A stretch of DNA of 64,000 nt, from positions 2,170,001 through 2,234,000 of the forward strand of contig NZ_CP141728.1 in NCBI RefSeq assembly GCF_035621135.1, written 5' to 3'. Shown here piece after piece: positions 18,113-27,985 of the stretch. The notes under the pieces were generated by a model. The model saw nothing but the letters and a program-made list of their open reading frames with translations, had not been told where the DNA came from and made no database searches. This DNA comes from Sinanaerobacter sp. ZZT-01. Lineage in GTDB: Bacteria > Bacillota > Clostridia > Peptostreptococcales > Anaerovoracaceae. The first letter of the stretch is position 1. Every line of letters begins with the position of its first letter. A program made the position numbers and the translations under genes.

Positions 18113-18667
18113 ATGAACAAGATAAAAAAAGCGGGAATTATTACAGGGGCTGTAGTTGGAGGCGTGATCGGAGGGACTGTTTCTTTAATCGGAAAAATGA
18201 CTGGAAAAAAGCTTGTAGATGAAATCGGAGAAAGCATTGTTGATTCAACGATTTTAACTGGAAAGATTGCAGGGGGAGCTGCTAGTGGTACTGCGAAAGT
18301 TCTTTCCGGTACCGTTCAGAAAAAACCGGGGCGAATCTGTTCCGGAAAAGAAGAATTAAAGGAAGCGGGCATGTCGGTAATCGGAAATGTTGGAAACAAT
18401 ATTAAGACAGTAGCGGTACAAGGAGGGGAAATTGCAGAAGGTATACGGATGCGAGACAAGAAACGTGTAAAAAGAGGTGTGAAAAAACTTGTTAAAATTG
18501 TGGTAGTTGGCGCTGTCACAGTTGGCGCAATTCAGATTAGAGAGGAAGAAACAGGGGATTGTGAGAAGCCAGGGAATGAAAGCCAAAAGAATGAGGCTCT
18601 AACTGATGATGCTTGCAAAGAGGATAGTGAACAAAATGAAGAGTCTGCTTACAGAAATTTCTTTTAA
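18113..18667 (+). CDS. Glycine-rich hypothetical protein
   Basis: A 184-aa protein I do not recognise. Residues 8-30 (GIITGAVVGGVIGGTVSLIG) and 128-142 (KIVVVGAVTVGA) are Gly/Val-rich hydrophobic segments that could be membrane-associated. Between them is a basic, glycine-repetitive region, and the last 40 residues are very acidic. GAGAGGA precedes the start. It lies between tRNA-Arg and cas3 but 200 bp from the latter, with no sign that it belongs to the CRISPR operon. Confidence 0.6.
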   Translation: MNKIKKAGIITGAVVGGVIGGTVSLIGKMTGKKLVDEIGESIVDSTILTGKIAGGAASGTAKVLSGTVQKKPGRICSGKEELKEAGMSVIGNVGNNIKTVAVQGGEIAEGIRMRDKKRVKRGVKKLVKIVVVGAVTVGAIQIREEETGDCEKPGNESQKNEALTDDACKEDSEQNEESAYRNFF

Positions 18668-18867
18668 AAAGAAGCTGCGAGAGGGTATGAAAAGTGATTG
18701 ATTCGAAAGATATTATGCAATGAGTAGTAGGTGGATAGAATGGGAGCATTAAGCAAAAAATCGATGAAAAATGTGATTTTGATATGTTTTTTTATAATTA
18801 TTATTTGAATTAATTGAATATTGAATTTTTAAAATATTTCGTATAAAATGGGGATATAGGGGGAATT

Positions 18868-21132
18868 TTGGAAGTAATGAAAAAATATACAGAGTTTATC
18901 GCACATACCAGAGAAGATGGGGAGAAGCAGTCTCTCATAGATCATTTGGAAGGGACCGCAAGCTTAGCGGAAGTTTTTGCCTCGGAATTTGGGAGCGGAG
19001 ATTGGGGAAAAGGCTTGGGAATGCTGCACGATATCGGGAAGTATTCTCAAGAATTTCAGGAAAGGATTCGCTTTCAAACCCAAAAGGTGGATCACTCTAC
19101 GGCAGGAGCACAGGAAGCATCAAAGCTGTCTCCATACGGGAAGATTGCTTCCTATTGTATTGCAGGTCATCATAGTGGACTGCCAAACGGAGGAAATAAA
19201 ACAGATACACAGCAGGAGCCAACCTTATACGCAAGACTGAAAAGAAAGAATCTTCCCTGCTATGAAGATTACAAAAATGAATTATTTGTAAAAAATTCAG
19301 AATGCATGTCAAAAACAGCAAACTTGAATCCATTATATACAGTAGGGGATATTGTTAAAGCTTTCGGACGTCCGCGTATAACGCCTCTTGCAAATCCACA
19401 GTTTAGTGTTTCTTTTTTTATCCGAATGCTGTACTCGTGCTTGGTAGACGCTGATTTTTTAGATACGGAAAAATTTATGTCAAAAGGAGAGGTACAGCGT
19501 GACGGTTACGATACACTGAATCGTTTGAGAGAACGCTTGGACGTTCATATTTCTCAATGGTGGGATGCGAAAAATGAGCTGAATCAAAAACGGTGCGACA
19601 TTCTGAAAAATTGTATAGAAGCGGGGAGAAGGGAGAAAGGACTCTTTACTTTAACGGTACCGACCGGAGGGGGAAAGACTGTATCGTCGCTTGCTTTTGC
19701 ATTACACCATGCAGCAGAGCAAAAAAACAAAATCAAACGTATTATTTATGTAATCCCCTATACGAGCATCATTGAGCAGACTGCGAACGTTTTTCGGGAA
19801 ATTTTAGGGGAAGAAAATGTATTGGAACACCATGCTAATATTGTTTATGACGAAGATGAGAAAGATGTGGACACACGTTTAGCCAAGCAGAAGCTGGCAA
19901 CAGAAAATTGGGATGTACCTGTGATTGTGACAACAAATGTACAATTCTTTGAATCCTTCTTTTCAAATAAATCATCGAAGTGCAGAAAGTTACATAATGT
20001 CGCTAACAGCAGTATCATATTTGATGAAGCACAGATGCTGCCACTGCCATATTTGCTCCCTTGCACAGCGGCTATCTCTGAATTGGTAAGCAATTATGGA
20101 TGTACGGCTGTCCTGTGCACTGCAACGCAGCCTTCATTGGGAAAATTGTTTGAATATGTGGCACCAAACCTAAAATGTCAAGAGATTTGTCCGGATACAG
20201 AGAAATTATATCAATTTTTCCGGCGGACAAGTTTTCAAGATTTAGGTGCATGTAGTAAGGACGCAATTGTAGAAAAAATCGGAAGAGAAGATCAGGTACT
20301 TTGTATTGTGAATACAAGAAAGTTTGCGCAGGCAATCTATAAGGATTTACCGAAAGACGGGGTATTTCATTTATCAACACTTATGTATCCTAAACATCGA
20401 AGGCAAGTTCTCGACGAAGTGCGGAATCACCTGAAAAACGGGCAAGTTTGCAGAGTGATTGCAACTAGCTTAATTGAAGCAGGAGTTGATGTCGACTTTC
20501 CGGTCGTTTATAGAGAAAAGGCTGGGTTGGACTCTGAGATACAGGCTGCCGGACGTTGTAACAGGGAGAAAAAACGTCCTTGTGAAGGCAGCATCGTTTT
20601 CCTTTTTTCAGCAGAAGAGGAATTTTCAAAAAATCAGCCATATAGTTTACGGCAGCCACTGGAAATTGCCTCTGTAACAGAAGAGAAATTTGAAGATATC
20701 GCATCACCGCAGGCAATCCAATTTTACTTTGATTTACTGCATCAAATTAAGGAAGATGAATTGGACAAGAAAGCGGTGCTTTCGGCATTTGAAAAAGGAC
20801 TTTGCGGCAGTGAGATGCCTTTTGAGGAAGTGGCAAAAATGGTTCACCTGATTGAACAGGATACGAAAGTCGTCTTTATCCCTGAACCATCGGAAGAGGA
20901 AGCAATTCAGCTAGAGTATCGTCTTCGCAGCAAAGAACGTACGAGAACGCTGTTTCGAAAGATTGGTATGTATTCGGTAAATATTTATGAAAATCACTTT
21001 AAGGAGCTGCAAAAGCTTGGAAGAGTTGATGTTTTAGACGAGGGGGTGGCGATACTGAATGATATGGAGAGTTATGATAAAAAGACCGGATTGCAGATTC
21101 TGTTAGACGAAGGTCGAGGTGTTTTTATATAG
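18868..21132 (+). CDS. cas3: CRISPR-associated helicase/nuclease Cas3 (type I-C)
   Basis: A 754-aa fusion of HD nuclease and SF2 helicase. The HD part spans about 1-230, with His in LIDHLEG and HD in MLHDIGKYS. Helicase motifs are Walker A TVPTGGGKT (near 267), DEAQ box IIFDEAQMLP (near 385), motif III CTATQPS, and motif VI AGRCNREKKR with ATSLIEAGVDVDFP before it. Cas3 unwinds and degrades target DNA after Cascade binding. A TTG at 18868 has AGGGGG four bases before; an ATG at 18877 is the alternative. It opens the cas operon, 37 bp ahead of cas5c. Confidence 0.96.
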   Translation: MEVMKKYTEFIAHTREDGEKQSLIDHLEGTASLAEVFASEFGSGDWGKGLGMLHDIGKYSQEFQERIRFQTQKVDHSTAGAQEASKLSPYGKIASYCIAGHHSGLPNGGNKTDTQQEPTLYARLKRKNLPCYEDYKNELFVKNSECMSKTANLNPLYTVGDIVKAFGRPRITPLANPQFSVSFFIRMLYSCLVDADFLDTEKFMSKGEVQRDGYDTLNRLRERLDVHISQWWDAKNELNQKRCDILKNCIEAGRREKGLFTLTVPTGGGKTVSSLAFALHHAAEQKNKIKRIIYVIPYTSIIEQTANVFREILGEENVLEHHANIVYDEDEKDVDTRLAKQKLATENWDVPVIVTTNVQFFESFFSNKSSKCRKLHNVANSSIIFDEAQMLPLPYLLPCTAAISELVSNYGCTAVLCTATQPSLGKLFEYVAPNLKCQEICPDTEKLYQFFRRTSFQDLGACSKDAIVEKIGREDQVLCIVNTRKFAQAIYKDLPKDGVFHLSTLMYPKHRRQVLDEVRNHLKNGQVCRVIATSLIEAGVDVDFPVVYREKAGLDSEIQAAGRCNREKKRPCEGSIVFLFSAEEEFSKNQPYSLRQPLEIASVTEEKFEDIASPQAIQFYFDLLHQIKEDELDKKAVLSAFEKGLCGSEMPFEEVAKMVHLIEQDTKVVFIPEPSEEEAIQLEYRLRSKERTRTLFRKIGMYSVNIYENHFKELQKLGRVDVLDEGVAILNDMESYDKKTGLQILLDEGRGVFI

Positions 21133-21169
21133 TGCTTTATAAAATTATAAAAAGAAAGGAAGGGATGGT

Positions 21170-21829
21170 ATGGGCTACGGAGTCCGTGTGGAAGTATGGG
21201 GCGATTATGCCTTGTTTACAAGACCAGAAATGAAAACTGAGCGCGTCAGCTACGATGTTATGACTGCTTCGGCAGCCAGAGGAATTCTGGAATCGATTTA
21301 TTGGCATCCAGGATTGAAATGGGTTATTGACCGAATTTATGTACTGAAAGAGATCCAATTTACAAATATTCGGAGAAATGAAGTGAAATCGAAGCTATCA
21401 TCAAGAAATGCACATACCGTAATGAATGGTGCAAAAAATGAGTTGGCTATGTACACGAGTGAGGAGATTCAACAGCGGGCATCTCTGATTTTAAAAGATG
21501 TACATTACGTTATTGAAGCACATTTTGAATTAACGGATCAGGCAGGAGAACGGGATAGCAGAGAAAAATTTTATGCAATTGCCAGTCGTCGCTTGAGGAA
21601 TGGACAATGCTATTCGCAGCCTTATTTCGGGTGCAGAGAGTTTCCGGTACAATTTCGGCTTTGTGAAGCAGAGGACATAGAGACGGCTTATTCCAATGAG
21701 GAAAGAGATCTGGGTTTTGTTCTTTACGATATGGATTATTCAAATTTACAGGATATTCAGCCGATGTTTGTTCGTACTGTGATGAAAAACGGAGTGATCG
21801 ATTTTTCAGATTGTGAGGTGTTTCGATGA
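21170..21829 (+). CDS. cas5c: Cas5c (Cas5d), crRNA-processing endonuclease of type I-C Cascade
   Basis: A 219-aa RAMP protein. GVRVEVWGDYALFTRPE at the N-terminus and SYDVMTASAARGILESIYW are the usual I-C Cas5 signatures. In I-C systems, which lack Cas6, this subunit cuts the repeat to make crRNA and stays on the 5' handle. AAGGAAGGGATGG precedes the ATG. Its stop overlaps the cas8c start (ATGA), so the two are translationally coupled. Confidence 0.95.
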   Translation: MGYGVRVEVWGDYALFTRPEMKTERVSYDVMTASAARGILESIYWHPGLKWVIDRIYVLKEIQFTNIRRNEVKSKLSSRNAHTVMNGAKNELAMYTSEEIQQRASLILKDVHYVIEAHFELTDQAGERDSREKFYAIASRRLRNGQCYSQPYFGCREFPVQFRLCEAEDIETAYSNEERDLGFVLYDMDYSNLQDIQPMFVRTVMKNGVIDFSDCEVFR

Positions 21830-23616
21830 TATTGCAGGCATTGACAAAGCATTATGAATCATTGGCTGAGATTGGTGAAATAACAGAACTAGGTTTTAGC
21901 ATGGCAAAGGTTTCTTACGGACTACATATTGATATGGAGGGAACTTTAAAGGGAATTATTACGTTGAAAGTATCAGAGCAGAGAGGGAAAAAAACGGTAC
22001 TGCTGCCAAGGCGTGTAAAAGTACCCGAGCAGTTAAAACGTTCGTCCGGCGTTGCACCGAATTTTTTATGCGATACTTCTTCCTACTTTTTAGGAGTGGA
22101 CGATAAAGGAAAACCAAAGAGAGCCCGAGAATGCTTTGAAAGTGCAAAGAAGCTTCATTTGAATATATTGCAGGATATAGAGAGTGAAGAAGCCTTGGCT
22201 GTCAAAAATTTTTTTGAGAGCTGGAATCCGGAAATGGCGGAGGAATGTGAGGTTCTGCAAGGTTATCTGGATGAATTGGTTAAGGAAGGAAATCTGATAT
22301 TTTTAATTGATGGGACAAAGCCTGCACAAGAAGCAGGTTCTTTAAAAGAAGCATGGAAGCAGTATAAAAAGGATAACGGAAGTGGTTTGCTTATGCAGTG
22401 TTTGGTAACGGGAGAAAAACTGCCGGTTGCCAAGCTTCATCCATCGATCAAGGGCGTAAAGGACGCACAATCGAGCGGTGCTTCAATCGTATCGTTTAAC
22501 GATGATGCTTACGAATCCTTTGGACGACATGGAAAAAAGAATGGACAGGGGCTGAACGCTCCGGTCAGTGAATATGCCGCATTTGCTTATGGAACCGCAT
22601 TGAATCATCTGATAGAAGATCGGAAGCATATGCAGATTGTAGGAGATAGTACAGTTGTGTATTGGGCGGAGAAAGCCGAACCTGTTTATAAGGATGTATT
22701 CTTAATGTCATTGGAGCCAAAAGAAGAAACGGAAAATCAGCTAAAATCAGTGTTTGACAAAGTTGCAAACGGGTATTTCTTGGATTTTGAAGGAGCCGAG
22801 TTAAACCTGGCTGTACCATTTTATGTCCTAGGGCTGGCACCCAATGCAGCGCGTTTGTCAGTACGCTTTTTTATAAGAGACAGCTTTGGAACCTTGCTTT
22901 GTCACTTGAAGGAGCATTACCAGCGCTTAGAAATCATAAGACCAGAATATGACAGCAGGGAGTACTTATCCGTTTGGAATCTGCTTCAGGAGACAGTCAA
23001 TAAAAATTCAAGAGAAAAAACCCCTTCTCCTGTTATGGCCGGTGCCGTGCTGCGGGCAATCCTTAACGGAGGGGTCTATCCAAGAAGCCTACTGAATGCG
23101 GTGATGATGCGTATCCGTGCCGATCAGGATGATACAGACAGGAGAATAAAAAAAATTACAAGAGGAAGAGCAGCAATTATAAAGGCGTATTTAATGCGAA
23201 ACAGTGCAGATCAATTAATGAAGGAGGTACTTACCGTGGGGTTGAATGAATCCAGCAAATACTTGCCTTATGTGTTAGGCAGATTATTTTCAGTATTAGA
23301 AGGTGTACAGCAGAAAGCTTCCGGCGGGAACTTGAACAGCACAATCAAGGATCGATATTTTAATTCTGCTTGTGCAACACCGGCTGTTATCTTTCCGGTG
23401 CTGCTAAAGCTGTATAACAATCACATTCGCAAAGTAGACAATACGGGGATGCGTATTTACTTTGAACAGTCGATTGGCGAATTGACAAACCTAATAGAAA
23501 TGGGGAATAATCCGCTGCCGAAGCGTCTATCGCTGGAGGAGCAGGGAGTTTTTATTTTAGGGTATTATCATCAGACACAAAAACGTTTTGAGGGGAAAAA
23601 GAAGGAGGAAAAATAA
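21826..23616 (+). CDS. cas8c: Cas8c (Csd1), large subunit of type I-C Cascade
   Basis: A 596-aa Csd1-family protein. Recognisable stretches include FLCDTSSYFLGVD (about 80-92), CLVTGEKLPVAKLHPSIKGV (about 193-212) and SFNDDAYESFG. It recognises the PAM and holds the complex together; in I-C an internal start inside this gene often also yields the small subunit Cas11. An in-frame GTG with good upstream AAGGAGG at about 23236 (reading VGLNESSKYLPYVLG) fits such an internal start. Length is normal for the family. Confidence 0.94.
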   Translation: MILQALTKHYESLAEIGEITELGFSMAKVSYGLHIDMEGTLKGIITLKVSEQRGKKTVLLPRRVKVPEQLKRSSGVAPNFLCDTSSYFLGVDDKGKPKRARECFESAKKLHLNILQDIESEEALAVKNFFESWNPEMAEECEVLQGYLDELVKEGNLIFLIDGTKPAQEAGSLKEAWKQYKKDNGSGLLMQCLVTGEKLPVAKLHPSIKGVKDAQSSGASIVSFNDDAYESFGRHGKKNGQGLNAPVSEYAAFAYGTALNHLIEDRKHMQIVGDSTVVYWAEKAEPVYKDVFLMSLEPKEETENQLKSVFDKVANGYFLDFEGAELNLAVPFYVLGLAPNAARLSVRFFIRDSFGTLLCHLKEHYQRLEIIRPEYDSREYLSVWNLLQETVNKNSREKTPSPVMAGAVLRAILNGGVYPRSLLNAVMMRIRADQDDTDRRIKKITRGRAAIIKAYLMRNSADQLMKEVLTVGLNESSKYLPYVLGRLFSVLEGVQQKASGGNLNSTIKDRYFNSACATPAVIFPVLLKLYNNHIRKVDNTGMRIYFEQSIGELTNLIEMGNNPLPKRLSLEEQGVFILGYYHQTQKRFEGKKKEEK

Positions 23617-23617
23617 A

Positions 23618-24532
23618 ATGAGCGAAGCAATTAAGAACAGGTATGAGTTTGTAGTTCTTTTCGATGTGGAAAATGGAAACCCAAATGGGGACCCGGATGC
23701 AGGAAATATGCCTCGCATTGATCCGGAAACGGGGTATGGGATTGTGACTGATGTTTGCCTGAAAAGGAAGATTCGGAATTACATTGAAACGGTAAAAGAC
23801 GGCAGTGAAGGGTATCAGATATACATAAAGGAAAGAGTACCGCTTAATCGGAGTGATAGAACAGCCTGCACGTATCTGGGCATCGGAACGGATGGCGAAG
23901 ATAAAAAGATAGCGGATGGACTGAAGGAAGCAAAGAAGAAAGATGCAGATTTGGATCGTAAAATTAGAGACTTTATGTGCCGAAACTTCTATGATATCCG
24001 TACCTTTGGTGCCGTGATGACGACCTTTGTGAAAGCGGCCTTGAATTGCGGACAGGTGAGAGGACCGGTGCAGCTTGGATTTGCAAGGAGCATTGACCCG
24101 ATTCTCCCACAGGAAGTAACAATTACTCGTGTTGCTATTACCACAGAAGCGGACGCGGAAAAGAAGGGAACTGAGATGGGAAGAAAGCATATCGTACCGT
24201 ATGCTTTGTACCGTGCAGAGGGATATGTGTCAGCTAATTTAGCACAAAAATCAACTGGATTTTCAGAGGAAGATTTAGAACTGCTTTGGGAAGCTGTCAT
24301 TAACATGTTTGAACATGACCATTCTGCAGCAAGAGGTAAAATGGCGGTTCGTGAACTGATTGTATTCAAACACGACAGCGAGCTCGGAAATGCGCCGTCG
24401 CATAAGCTATTTGATACGGTTCTTGTGCAAAGAAAACCAGATAGAGAGCTGGCACGCCGTTATGCGGATTATGAGGTCAAGATTGAAGAAGAGATGATTC
24501 CTGACGGAGTGACCTGCATTCGAAAGCTCTAG
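23618..24532 (+). CDS. cas7c: Cas7c (Csd2), backbone subunit of type I-C Cascade
   Basis: A 304-aa Cas7 protein with the classic VLFDVENGNPNGDPDAGN start (about residues 13-30), GIVTDVCLKRKIRNY, and DIRTFGAVM near 128. Several copies form the crRNA-binding filament. The ATG at 23618 follows AAGGAGG and begins one base after the cas8c stop. An upstream frame extension into cas8c has no such site and is rejected. Confidence 0.95.
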   Translation: MSEAIKNRYEFVVLFDVENGNPNGDPDAGNMPRIDPETGYGIVTDVCLKRKIRNYIETVKDGSEGYQIYIKERVPLNRSDRTACTYLGIGTDGEDKKIADGLKEAKKKDADLDRKIRDFMCRNFYDIRTFGAVMTTFVKAALNCGQVRGPVQLGFARSIDPILPQEVTITRVAITTEADAEKKGTEMGRKHIVPYALYRAEGYVSANLAQKSTGFSEEDLELLWEAVINMFEHDHSAARGKMAVRELIVFKHDSELGNAPSHKLFDTVLVQRKPDRELARRYADYEVKIEEEMIPDGVTCIRKL

Positions 24533-24541
24533 GACAGACTG

Positions 24542-25201
24542 ATGAAAGAGTACAACGAAGAGGACTTTCTCTCTATTTCCGGAATCCAACATTTTATCTT
24601 TTGCAGGCGGCAATGGGCACTGATTCACATTGAACAGCAGTGGGATGAAAATGTGCGGACTGTGGAAGGAGAGCATCTGCACAAACGGGCGCATGACGAA
24701 TCGATAAAGGAATCACGTGGTGATTTGATTGTATCCAGAGGTATTTCTGTATTTTCGAGGACTTTGGGAATGCGTGGAGTTTGTGATATAGTGGAATTCA
24801 GAAAGGATAAAAACGGAATTTCTCTGTTTGGAAGAGAAGGCTTGTTTATTCCGGTACCGGTTGAATATAAACGAGGACATCCAAAGGAACATGATGCAGA
24901 CATTTTGCAACTTGTGGCACAGTGCATGTGCTTAGAAGAAATGCTAGCTTGTACCATTGAGAAAGCGTATCTCTATTATGACGAGATGAAGCGCAGACAG
25001 GAGGTTTTGCTGAGCGAAGAGCATCGGCAGAAGATAAGAAAAATCTCGCTCGAAATGCACGAATTATATGAGAGGCGGTATACGCCGAAAGTAAAGATGG
25101 GGAAAGGCTGCAAGGCATGTTCGCTTGAGAATCTCTGTATGCCGAAGCTGTGCGGAAAGCTTTCTGCCGTAAGCTACATTGAAGGGAGGGTGAAGGATTG
25201 A
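24542..25201 (+). CDS. cas4: Cas4 exonuclease
   Basis: A 219-aa RecB-like nuclease. An N-terminal Cys (FIFCRRQWAL, near 22) and a C-terminal Cys trio (CKACSLENLCMPKLC, near 190-205) make the 4Fe-4S site. VEYKRGHPKEHD carries the RecB active-site region. Cas4 trims prespacers and sets PAM-correct orientation during adaptation with Cas1-Cas2. The last codons overlap the cas1 start. Confidence 0.95.
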   Translation: MKEYNEEDFLSISGIQHFIFCRRQWALIHIEQQWDENVRTVEGEHLHKRAHDESIKESRGDLIVSRGISVFSRTLGMRGVCDIVEFRKDKNGISLFGREGLFIPVPVEYKRGHPKEHDADILQLVAQCMCLEEMLACTIEKAYLYYDEMKRRQEVLLSEEHRQKIRKISLEMHELYERRYTPKVKMGKGCKACSLENLCMPKLCGKLSAVSYIEGRVKD

Positions 25202-26247
25202 AAAAACTCCTGAATACGTTATATATTACCACTTTAGATGCCTATTTATCGTTAGACGGAGAAACGGTAATGGTACAAAAAGAAGGCGAAACCATAGGTC
25301 GTGTGCCTCTACATAATTTAGAAAATATTGTGACATTTGGCTATACAGGAGCAAGTCCTGCCTTAATGGGCGCCTGTGCAGATAGAAACATCGGTCTTTG
25401 TTTTATGACGAGGCATGGGCGCTTTCTCGCTCGTGTCGTTGGAATGAGTAAAGGAAATGTAGTGCTTCGGAAGATGCAATATGCAATTTCTGAGGAAGAA
25501 AAAGCTTGTTTTACTATTGCAAGAAACTGTATTTTCGGGAAAATTTATAATTCAAAATGGATTTTAGAGCGTGCGGCGCGTGATTATCCGATGCGTCTTG
25601 ATGTCGACAAGCTGAAAGGGGCGTCGGAACAATTGAGCCGGTATCTAAATATCATTCGCGGAAAAGAGGAAGCGATTCCCTGTGAAGATTTAGAGCAACT
25701 GAGAGGCTTTGAAGGAAAATCAGCGACCGTCTATTTTTCTGTTGTGGATGATTTAATTTTACAGCAGAAGGATGCTTTTTTCTTCAAGGACCGAAATAAA
25801 AGACCTCCCCTTGACAATGTAAATGCGTTGCTCTCTTTTTTCTATACCCTGCTTTCGCACGATGTAGCAAGCGCCTTGGAAGCGGTTGGTTTTGACGCAT
25901 ACATTGGATTTCTGCATAGGGACAGGCCGGGACGTGTTTCTCTAGCATTGGATATGATGGAAGAACTGCGTTCTGTCTTGGTCGATCGTTTTGTCATTTC
26001 TCTGATTAATAAAAAACAAGTTACAGATACAGATTTTATGAAAAAGGAAAATGGTGCGATTTTACTAACCGATGAAGCGAGAAAGAAAGCCCTGAATGCG
26101 TGGCAGAGCAGAAAACAGGAAATGATTACCCATCCATTTTTGTCGGAAAAGATACCGTGGGGATTGGTTCCATATGTTCAGGCAATGCTGCTGGCTCGTT
26201 ATATCAGAGGAGATTTAGAGGAGTATCCGCCATTTTTATGGAAGTAG
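25198..26247 (+). CDS. cas1: Cas1 integrase
   Basis: A 349-aa Cas1 of the I-C type. Metal ligands are visible: Glu in LRGFEGKSATVYF (near 175), His in GFLHRDRPGRVSLALD (near 243) and Asp in ALDMMEELRS. It joins new spacers to the leader-proximal repeat. The TTG start at 25198 has GGGAGGG eight bases upstream and overlaps cas4 by four bases. Confidence 0.96.
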   Translation: MKKLLNTLYITTLDAYLSLDGETVMVQKEGETIGRVPLHNLENIVTFGYTGASPALMGACADRNIGLCFMTRHGRFLARVVGMSKGNVVLRKMQYAISEEEKACFTIARNCIFGKIYNSKWILERAARDYPMRLDVDKLKGASEQLSRYLNIIRGKEEAIPCEDLEQLRGFEGKSATVYFSVVDDLILQQKDAFFFKDRNKRPPLDNVNALLSFFYTLLSHDVASALEAVGFDAYIGFLHRDRPGRVSLALDMMEELRSVLVDRFVISLINKKQVTDTDFMKKENGAILLTDEARKKALNAWQSRKQEMITHPFLSEKIPWGLVPYVQAMLLARYIRGDLEEYPPFLWK

Positions 26248-26257
26248 GTGAAGAAAA

Positions 26258-26548
26258 TTGTTTGTGCTGATTACATACGATGTAAATACACAGGATGCCG
26301 CAGGAAAAACTAGGCTTCGGAAAGTGGCGAAGCAATGCGTGAACTATGGACAGCGTGTTCAAAATTCCGTTTTTGAATGCGTGATTGACCCTGCGAAAAT
26401 GAAGGCCCTGCAATATAAGCTGGAAAGTATCATCGATCCGGAAAAAGATAGCCTACGCTTTTATTATTTAGGGAAAAATTATAAAGAAAAAATTGAGCAT
26501 GTAGGAGCAAAACCGTCTTATGATGTAGAAGGTGTGCTCATGCTTTAA
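26258..26548 (+). CDS. cas2: Cas2
   Basis: A 96-aa Cas2 with the beta-1 Asp in FVLITYDVNT and the NYGQRVQNSVFECVI signature. It is the structural partner of Cas1. It starts at a TTG preceded by TAGGTGA and ends the operon; the CRISPR leader follows immediately. Confidence 0.96.
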   Translation: MFVLITYDVNTQDAAGKTRLRKVAKQCVNYGQRVQNSVFECVIDPAKMKALQYKLESIIDPEKDSLRFYYLGKNYKEKIEHVGAKPSYDVEGVLML

Positions 26549-26712
26549 AAAGCGGTGCGAATGCCAAGCTAACAGAAAATCCCGGGAGATTCGCACCAAG
26601 ATTAAATGTAAAAGGATACTTATAATTAAAAATAAGGTAAAAAATTACTGGAATATATATACTAATAATAAAATATATGTAATATAAAAGCGTAATTTTG
26701 CCTTATTTTGCA
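26549..26712 (+). promoter_or_regulatory. CRISPR leader
   Basis: 164 bp, AT-rich in its second half, between cas2 and the first repeat. A 9-bp perfect stem (ggtgcgaat at 26554-26562 with attcgcacc at 26589-26597) lies near its start. It could end the cas transcript or help leader recognition. No clear -35/-10 pair for the array was fixed. Confidence 0.7.
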
Positions 26713-27829
26713 GTCGCTCTCCGCAAGGAGGGCGTGGATTGAAATTTTGACGCGCGCTATTCCAAACGCCCTTTACAAGAGGTCGCTCTCCGCAAGGAGG
26801 GCGTGGATTGAAATTTATATTTACGGTTGATATTCCTTGCACACGATGTCGCTCTCCGCAAGGAGGGCGTGGATTGAAATCTGCGTGTGTATCAAGAATA
26901 CGATCACCCGGCTTTGTCGCTCTCCGCAAGGAGGGCGTGGATTGAAATATAATATCTAATTACTCTACAATTGTCAAGTAAAGTCGCTCTCCGCAAGGAG
27001 GGCGTGGATTGAAATCAATTTGTTTTACCGCTATTTGTTTTGGTTGTTTAGTCGCTCTCCGCAAGGAGGGCGTGGATTGAAATAAGCCGCTTTCCGCCCT
27101 CCGACCTTAGAACCGAAGTCGCTCTCCGCAAGGAGGGCGTGGATTGAAATTTTTGATTGTTGCTGAGCAGCTAAATCAAATTGCGTCGCTCTCCGCAAGG
27201 AGGGCGTGGATTGAAATCTCGAAGGAACAAAACCTTTTGAAGAAGTTTATAGTCGCTCTCCGCAAGGAGGGCGTGGATTGAAATTGTGATAGCATTATCT
27301 CTCATCTGCTCCTGCAAAGGTCGCTCTCCGCAAGGAGGGCGTGGATTGAAATCTAACATGGTTAAAAAGTAACGGATTGATAGAAGTCGCTCTCCGCAAG
27401 GAGGGCGTGGATTGAAATCATTGTTTATTTTGACCTAATAAAGATATATTTCGAGGTCGCTCTCCGCAAGGAGGGCGTGGATTGAAATTCTATGTGAGAG
27501 AAACGTTTGCAATACACAATTGTGGTCGCTCTCCGCAAGGAGGGCGTGGATTGAAATTATTTCTGCGGTCTCCCTCATCGTCATTTGCCCCCCGTCGCTC
27601 TCCGCAAGGAGGGCGTGGATTGAAATCGCTTTTTTGCTCTGTGTTTTGCGGCTTGTTTGGTGGTCGCTCTCCGCAAGGAGGGCGTGGATTGAAATTGATA
27701 CGCTTGATGGATTAAACGTACACGGTGGACGTCGCTCTCCGCAAGGAGGGCGTGGATTGAAATTGGTAGTAATACACTTACGCGGTCGTAATTATCGTCG
27801 CTCTCCGCAAGGAGGGCGTGGATTGAAAT
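26713..27829 (+). CRISPR. Type I-C CRISPR array, 17 repeats and 16 spacers
   Basis: The 33-bp repeat begins GTCGCTCTCC, contains the short palindrome CTCCGCAAGGAG and ends GGATTGAAAT, the usual 3' handle of I-C repeats. Starts: 26713, 26782, 26848, 26916, 26983, 27051, 27118, 27185, 27252, 27320, 27386, 27456, 27525, 27594, 27663, 27731, 27797. All copies read as identical, including the last. Spacers are 33-37 bp and all different. Open frames across the array are artefacts. The identical final repeat suggests either recent growth or loss of the old end. Confidence 0.98.
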
Positions 27830-27909
27830 ATGCTGCATCGCTCCATTCGTTCTATCTCTTTGCGTAGGATGATTACAAATTTTTATTTAGAAATTTTTTT
27901 ATTTTATTA

Positions 27910-27961
27910 TTGACATATGTCATAAACGGCGTATAATGAAAAATATAAATGACATATGTCA
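27910..27961 (+). promoter_or_regulatory. Promoter with twin TGACATATGTCA operators
   Basis: TTGACA (27910-27915) and TATAAT (27932-27937) with a 16-bp spacer. The perfect 12-bp palindrome TGACATATGTCA overlaps the -35 box (27911-27922) and recurs unchanged at 27950-27961, just downstream of the predicted start site. Copies are 39 bp apart. A dimeric repressor, perhaps the HTH protein encoded by the operon (28362), could bind both. Confidence 0.75.
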
Positions 27962-27985
27962 ATAACTAATAAGGAGGTAAATGGT

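Noticed and set aside
26746-27796. Spacers targeting the integrated element or other parts of the window
   Set aside because: None of the 16 spacers was recognised elsewhere in the window by eye; this was not an exhaustive search.
18868-27829. CRISPR-Cas locus as cargo of the tRNA-Arg element
   Set aside because: It lies outside the 38-bp att repeats and beyond the intact tRNA gene.
26645-27867. Open frames with repeated Pro/Arg/Cys or Arg-Arg-Ala-Trp motifs
   Set aside because: They are the CRISPR repeat read in different frames.
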